Source: Gonatopus flavifemur (Eukaryota > Arthropoda > Insecta > Hymenoptera > Dryinidae). Taken from it: a DNA stretch of 64,000 nt. This document shows positions 57,425-64,000 of the stretch, one piece after another; position 1 is the stretch's first letter; each line of letters begins with the position of its first letter. A program made the position numbers and the translations under genes. The stretch spans positions 14,154,001 through 14,218,000 of the forward strand of contig JAFFJZ010000006.1 in NCBI GenBank assembly GCA_018340375.1, written 5' to 3'. The notes beneath the pieces were generated by a model, which saw nothing but the letters and a program-made list of their open reading frames with translations, was not told the DNA's origin and did no database searches.

Positions 57425-57587
57425 CCCAATAAACATTTTTGAATCAGTCTAAAAGATATCTCGAAGAGATCTAAAAGATATCTTACGCGACAAATTTGGA
57501 TAAGTTCAAGACATCTTGTAGAAAGATATCTTTAAGATATCTAAATTTGTTGCGTAAAATATTCCACTCGAGATAATGTTGATTGGA
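57425..57587. mobile_element. Short CCC-class element of the AGATATCT word family
   Basis: CCCAATAAACATTTTTG at 57425 is mirrored imperfectly by AATGTTGATTGGA at about 57587. The interior repeats AAAGATATCTTA and ACAAATTTGGATA in both orientations (GTTGCGTAAAAT against TTACGCGAC). It is related in its ends to 26747-27308. Confidence 0.5.
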
Positions 57588-59084
57588 AATGTGAATGATA
57601 TGCTGAAATATGCACGCATCTATAAAATATGCAAAAATCTGCTATAACAAATGTGGCTCAAAAGGATCATTTTGAACTGAAATGGATAAATATCAAAGTT
57701 ATTCATTTGTCCGTCAGATACAGAATAAAAAATATGCTGTTGCATGTTTTCGGTTGCCTTGATAATCAGCATATTCAAGATCGAATAATGCATTTAAAAT
57801 GGATGCAAGTGTTTTCCTCGCGACGAAGTACTTTGAACACACGATGTCTAAAGTATCTTGTTACAGGATTCTTATCGATGCAAAATATATTCTCTCGTTT
57901 CATATGTCGCGGTAGAATCCTTCGAGACTCCGTCTATTAGGTACTTTTATTTCTGCATACATAAGAAATGGAAGACGCATAAAATCGAGGTAGGAAACTC
58001 ACGAAAAAGAATAAGGTGGGGAAAATTCAGTTAGCGACAGAGAATCAATTTATCGATGGGTTACCTTTTCTGCCAGGGATAGACTACATCCCAGATAACA
58101 TGTGGATTTGTCATTCGATTGTTTTTGACTTGTTATTAACAACCTTGTCAGGGTAAGGCTGCTACAACTCTGCTGCAAGGGTTTTGTAAGCTCATACCAT
58201 TGTCGTGTGTCAACTAGGAGGCTTATGTCAACCTTATCACAAGTTTGCCTGACAACATTGTAGTATGAAAAGTAAAAATGGACAGTACCTACTGTTTTTT
58301 AATCGTTGAAACTTTTCATCCGTTCAATGGATGATAACTCAATTTGGCCCATAACAATGAAAGATTATGTGACAGTATATACTGCACCAAATTTTCCATT
58401 TCTTTCCATACTCGTTGAATAATTGTACACTAAAAATAAATATCGCGTGTCCTGGATTTTGATGATCGTTTGTTATTATTCAACCACACCCCAGAGCTGT
58501 TTGTAATAAAATTACAGTTTTCGAACAGAGAAAGGAGAATATATTTGATGGTTTCTGATATGGGTGAAGCACGCGCAGGATTGATATCTCTTGCTGAACG
58601 ATGTTCAATCCGTTGGTATTTTATAAGGGAATCATATTCCTCACACTGAGAAATATTGACAAATCTAACCGACAAAACCCTGGTTTTATATGGCATCAAT
58701 GTAAAGTTTCTGCTCAACGAGATTCTATCTATGCAAAAGTTGATAGCGAAACACGCGATTTGTTGTATGTACCATCATCAGGGCGTTCCTGAATTCTTAC
58801 GAATGATTTGATTATTAAAATTCAAACCCTCTCTAAATAACGCGAACTGTTCCAAGCAGTTCTTTGATCGATTAATTTCTAATTTATGGAGTCAAATGGA
58901 AATCATATAGACGAATGAATGCATCGAAAAAGAACGAATAAGAAACTCCAAGCGATGAAAGTTATATAATAAATCGAGCACCATTCGAAATTCACGGTAT
59001 GAATGCTCACATTCATCATGATTCGTTTGCGTAACCTTTACATCGCATGTAAATTCACGTGCAGATACGAATGCGTGAACACGT

Positions 59085-59111
59085 GCGCTTCTTCTTCTTC
59101 TTCTTCTTCTT
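59085..59111. repeat. TTC trinucleotide microsatellite
   Basis: Nine tandem TTC/CTT units. The serine run in the overlapping frame comes from this tract. Confidence 0.9.
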
Positions 59112-60652
59112 TGAATCTCCAACATTTTCAGCATTTATCTCTTTATCCAGCCATCGTGCATCGTCCGTTCCTACATCTCTTACGTTACTCTTTTGAAATG
59201 GAGTATCAAAGCATACCTCGACGTTTCGCAATACATTATTTTCATCTAGTATTTACCAGAGTGGGAGAAAAAGGCGATAACAAAGATTTTTGAATTCCAT
59301 TCCTACTTATCGCGATAGCTGATGTTTGAATATAAAAATAACTTCTTGAACTCCGAATACGAATCAAATGAAGTGCAAATTCGAGAATGTTTGTCGGGAA
59401 AGGAACTCTCATTTCGAAGCTGAACTGATTTTTGTCAAAGGAAAAGTGTATCCTCGTCGGCGTCTTTCAAAGATGCGCACAAATTCTGAGACACTCGGTA
59501 CGTGCACGGAACGGATCTCTAATTAGTCGACATAGGGAACGCTACTCTCTCGCTCTTTTCAAACGAGAAATCCTCTCGGTATATATACATATCAAATTTT
59601 CTTCCTGGCATTTACGAGGAATTAACGGCGTGATGGAGCGAAGCTTAATGACCTAGACAGTGAACAGCCAAACTTGTAGAGAGGAAAACGCGTATATATT
59701 CGAGCTTGGATTATACATCCGTTAGAAGAATTTCATCTTGGGACGCGCAAGGGATCATTATAAACGTCTTCCAACTTGATGCTTGGTGGTTACAAAAGCG
59801 ATATTCGGAATCGATAAGTTGCAATGCGATGAGGAGCCAGCGAGTCTCATCAAATATAGAATTTCGAATTAATCGCGTGTGAAAATATACCTGGATTTAT
59901 ATAATCAACATACCTCCTTTTCCATTCATCGTTTTGTTTATTTAACGACACATCCGATAAATTTGAACGAATGTTTGGCATTTATCGGTTGGGGAGATAA
60001 AATTTGATTGAGCGTATCAGATTTCACACCATGTTGTACGAACAAGCGAATATATAAATAAATCTCTGGAATTCCTCAAAATTTGGATTAGATTCCGTTT
60101 TTTGAGGCGGAAAATTCTTGTTTTGATGAATCGAATGAGTACGAAACAGATGTTTCAAATAAATTCGAGCATTAAATTTGGTGTCAATGTGAATTTTTTT
60201 GTTTTTTTTTTCCTTCGCGTATAGCATATGAATTGTATCTTTAAATACAGCAGGTGTGCAAACACGCGATTCAAATGCAATTTACCCACACAACATGGAA
60301 TCTCATGAACGTGCATGTACGTCACGCGTCTATTGATATTTGTTTGCTTTCAATCTGCGGATATGTTGAAAGGGTACCAACGTGATACGATAGAACGGAA
60401 TCCAACAGTTGATAATTCATACAACGGTGATTCAAAGGAGAAGAGTTTTCGTTTATTTACAGCAGTCATTATATTTCTCTGAGATAACGATTTTTCCTTT
60501 TTCTCTGAATGCTCATTTCTGTGCTAGAAAGGTTAATTCTCTGTTGCTCATTGAAGATTTAGGGTAATGGAATGTCTTTTGAAAATACATCAAAAGCTCT
60601 ATTTAAGAGTTGAACGTGAATTCAAAACTAAATCCTTTATGACTGAACTAAA

Positions 60653-60760
60653 TACTCCTCTTCTATTATTTCCAACTTGAAAAAAATCAATACTATTGAT
60701 GATATGTCCGAATATCAGATCTTTATTCTCGATCTCAATTCCTTCGACCTTGGTGCTCTG
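60653..60760 (+). repeat. Interspersed repeat fragment shared with 18302-18400
   Basis: CTCTTCTATTATTTCCAACT and TTGATGATATGTCCGAATAT match the right flank of the element at 17364-18292. The CCC element itself is absent here, so this fragment represents the older repeat into or beside which that element inserted. Confidence 0.55.
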
Positions 60761-61327
60761 CTTGACAATAATTTTTCTAATTTGATCCTGAATTCTCCCG
60801 GAGAGCTGAAACAATTTTTAGGAATAGAAAAGTCTTCAAACCACTCAAAGAACACTCTCGAACTTTTTCAGAAGTTATTGATGACATTTTTCAAAATTTT
60901 AATTCTGCAAAAACAAAAAAATTTGAGAGTATTCTCCGAGTGATTTTAAGACTTGTTTGTTCCGAGGAATTTTTTTATTCGATCTATAGTTTCCGAGAAA
61001 AAAAAGTCCAGTTTGATGATAGAATTTTTCCTTTAGGCCGCCATTTTGGATCTTCCAAAAATAAATTAAACATTCATAACCACGTCATCTTTCAGCTCAA
61101 ACATCATGGACGCTAGAAATCCACTTTCCGAGGTTCATTGCGAACGGTTTCCATATTTTACAATCGAATGAAAAAAAAAAAAATATGGACTCGAAATTTC
61201 ATGATTTTTTTTTCATTACTTGTTTATAACAATTTGGGGGTTCACTTAATCGAAAAAATCTGGCAAAATTTTACACAAGAAAATCTTCTTCCCAAATGTT
61301 TTCAACACCTATAAACGAATTAAATCT

Positions 61328-61364
61328 GTCGCTCGAAAGAAGCGTCCGTTTGGGCGCTCATGGG
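61328..61364 (-). mobile_element. Solitary piggyBac-like terminus
   Basis: Read on the minus strand the sequence begins TTAA then CCCATGAGCGCCCAAACGG, a TTAA-flanked CCC terminus of the kind seen in piggyBac elements. No matching opposite end was found in the window, so this may be one end of a truncated element or chance. Confidence 0.25.
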
Positions 61365-61776
61365 TTAAATTCTGCCCATAAATTGAAATAACTTCACCCA
61401 AATCCTGGCCCAGTGAATATTTTCGTATATACAGCGATGGACGATGAATCCACGTTATCATCCAGTGATCAACCTATCATGAGGCACGAATAGATGCGAT
61501 TATCGCGCGAGTTCTATGCCTCAGTGTTACGCCACTTTTGAACCTATCGATAAACTTTGTACAGGGAGCTTTGTCTCAAAACCCAATCAGAATGTAGGCT
61601 AATCTAACCAGATTTCAAGAATGAATTTCTATTCAAATCCAAAGTAACTTCCTCAAAGTCGTAGATATAAAGAGATAAAAGAGTCAAAGATAAAATTCCA
61701 AAATCACCTCAATTTTCTTCGCAAGGGAAAATGAAAAGATTCGAATGAATAGTTCTTTCCCATTATGAAAGAAAAA

Positions 61777-61777
<1 letters not shown>

Positions 61778-61808
<31 letters not shown>
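61778..61808. repeat. AT then GTAT microsatellite
   Basis: About ten AT units run into three GTAT units. Confidence 0.9.
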
Positions 61809-63688
61809 GGAATCACGAACACAATTGTCGTAACGAGAAAAACAGAAATGAAAGTTTGAAATTTCAACTTGCGCATACTGTGGTTTAATTTATGATCCTT
61901 TGTACTTCCACTTTAAAACTGAATGTGGAAACGATATGAGAAATCCTTCGAATTGCAAGGAAATATTATTATTCGTTAGAATTATAATATTCCTTGATAG
62001 TGTACCAAAAACAATACCTACCATAAATTATCGCACTCGAAGAATCTCAAGATCTTTTAAAACTTACGTTACAGTTCTGGGAATAAATTTCAAACGAATC
62101 GTACCATTCTCCATAACCAAAATATGACCATATCGAAGCATATGGAACGAAATTCACACTCCGCACACAAAGTTCACTGCATCTCGAATTTGCACTTATC
62201 CACAAAACCGTGTGAATAACACAAATACTCGATATTGAAATACGTTACGCTTGTTATATCGCGCGGAACGAAAAACCGCATAAAAATATGAACACGTCGT
62301 TTGAGATTCTTTTATATTTCAATGGCGTATAACACAATTCTCCGTGTACCGGCACATATATTATTCCAAATAAATTTCGAATGGAAAACTTTGCAAACGG
62401 TGTTACTCCACCGACTACGATGTGCCGTAAATTTTCATGAACGGCATTGAGAAATTTTATAGAATCATTAGAATTTGTTTTAATACCTCTCGTATGATGG
62501 GGGAAAGAGTGAGGCACTTTGAACCACAGATCATTCGTGTTTTTAATCCCCATAATATAACAAAACAACAATTGCAGGGCATATTCTAGGAAAATTTAAG
62601 AACTAACCGAAACGCTGGACACTCGATTTCTAAAATAAAAAGGAAAACATTTGTTTGACAAGTATTTCCTTCATTTGGCATGAAGTCTTATGTTTTTAGA
62701 ATTAATATCGCTTCTGAACTCATTATACTCATTCTGTAACAGTCCTTATTGAAAAAATCCATAAAATCTGACGAAATTAAACTTAATGGGATTTAGTGAG
62801 AACATTGTGCAAGGTTCAATCAAAATTACACTGAAATAATACACTAACCTGATTGAATCTCATTGAAAATGGTTGAATAGGATTTGGTCAGAGCAGTGTA
62901 CAAAATCCAATGAGATTTAGCGAGAATCAATCGGTTTGTTTAACTAGGAAGGGCAATATTGGATACTCGATTGAAAAAAAGGAAAAAATGTAACTAAAAA
63001 TTGAAAATAAAACTGATCGTTCTCTTTCAGAACTAACCTTTTGGTAAGAACTGACCCTTATAATATGCCCTGAACAATTGTATTGTCATGTTTTATAGTT
63101 GAAAATAAATTTTTCTGTACATGAATAGTTCGTTTGTGTGAAACAACATTGAACACAACGTTGTTTTCCACATTGAAATGCGTTTCCTAATAGATTCTTA
63201 ATACTCAACTCCTTCATTCTCTCTATCAAGAGTGTGATTTTGAGAGAAACGTAAACGGAATATTTCGACTTAATTCCAGAGGGAAGAGATAAACGAATAA
63301 ATTTAACAGAATCACTATTATGGAGAGTGTAAAGAACTAAATAGTGATTCATTGAAATGAAGTATGCCAATTTTCTAGGTGCACTACAACACACGATAAA
63401 ATGTACTTAGCTGAATTCCTACAACGATCATATCTCACAGTCTACGCTTTTTATGGGGAAACATCCAAACGTACCGAGCATTCGTTATTTCATTCGATTA
63501 AGAAACAGGGGTTCATAAATCCACTTGCTAAAATGGTTCCCTGAATGTTTGACCAACAGTCACGCAAACGACATCTCAGGCAAGCACGACATTACCGGAA
63601 ACTTTTAAAGTCACTTATTGGTTGATAACATTTAAAATATACCTCAATACTTTACGGAGGCGTGAAATGGAGAAAGGGAGTTACGATA

Positions 63689-63692
<4 letters not shown>

Positions 63693-63724
<32 letters not shown>
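63693..63724. repeat. TC dinucleotide microsatellite
   Basis: About fifteen TC units with one TTT interruption. Confidence 0.93.
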
Positions 63725-64000
63725 CTTGTATAGAATCACGCGTTTCTCGATACCCCGGTAACTCAAAAATCTCAACTCTTGAATTTTTCATATTGGAAGA
63801 ACTATTTGAAATTAAAACTCAGCCAGTCGTGTAGATTGTAAATCACACTCCAGGGAACTTTGACGTTCGAAACTAAATTACTTAAGTTCTAAATGGTCGA
63901 ATGACACCCCACGCGACCATCAAAGAATTAAAAGACGTTAGAAAGGAATTACTGTTCGTGTGACAATGAACGATATATCTAAATACAGAAATCACGATTA

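Larger units (their letters stand above)
57588..64000. other. No gene recognised, scattered repeat fragments
   Basis: A possible CCC-class left end (AT then CCCAGATAACATGTGG) lies at 58091 without a partner. 62740-62950 resembles the interior words of the element 5653-9240 (CCAATGAGATTTAG, GTTTAACTAGG). Open frames of up to 105 codons show no motif. Confidence 0.5.

Noticed and set aside
1..64000. CRISPR array, bacterial operon, phage or plasmid features
   Set aside because: None is present. The arrays found are 65- and 69-bp tandem units without spacer structure, and the sequence is clearly eukaryotic.
1..64000. Functional tRNA or rRNA genes
   Set aside because: The only tRNA-like words (5466, 8684, 34210) have poorly pairing stems, and no rRNA-like block was seen.

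Overview
This is a eukaryotic window, most likely from an insect; Hymenoptera is my guess, not something the sequence proves. It is AT-rich without obvious CpG depletion. It has no dense open reading frames, no operons and no ribosome-binding sites, and it carries remnants of mariner, piggyBac and pogo/Tigger DNA transposons, which together are typical of insect genomes. I find no intact protein-coding gene. Almost all listed open frames look like chance frames in intron or intergenic DNA. Two short minus-strand stretches (18875-19078 and 32708-32855) read like possible exons of unknown genes, at low to moderate confidence.

Layout. 1-4473: no recognisable gene. 4474-9240: two word-rich elements with CCC...GGG ends. 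The second is a nest that holds a 1.88 kb piggyBac-type element (split again by a MITE), a 65-bp-period array, a tRNA-like module and another MITE. 9241-15690: nothing recognised. 15690-18490: a long interspersed repeat (copy A) with a nested palindromic MITE, then a CCC element. 21711-24818: a small MITE, a Tigger/pogo deletion derivative with a broken transposase, and a further CCC element. 25747-28845: the most layered locus. The C-terminal half of an unfamiliar transposase-like protein is cut by a palindromic MITE that itself holds three more elements, and it abuts copy B of the long repeat. 30604-31357: another CCC element. 39035-42738: a dense cluster of palindromic MITEs around a dead mariner, which carries a MITE of its own. 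43312-44417: an element with an 8-bp target duplication. 48195-49136: a CCC relative. 54600-57590: MITEs within a long array of a short TCTCTGAAT-like word. The remaining DNA is AT-rich, with microsatellites.

Two structural classes explain most of the repeats. The CAC class is made of mostly palindromic MITEs of about 85-520 bp (one reaches 1.66 kb with nested insertions). Their ends read CACGGAGAAAA, CACTGTAAAAA or CACAGTAAAAA, and they are flanked by a TA or TG dinucleotide. The CCC class has CCC...GGG ends, often a 2-bp AT or TT flank duplication, and interiors built from one short word repeated many times. Several insertions can be dated relative to each other because removing the younger one restores the older one exactly: a mariner reading frame, a transposase-like reading frame, a piggyBac terminal repeat and a tandem-array unit.

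Limits: everything is by eye. Family names for mariner, piggyBac and pogo rest on recognised protein motifs or termini plus target sites. All other element names are descriptive.
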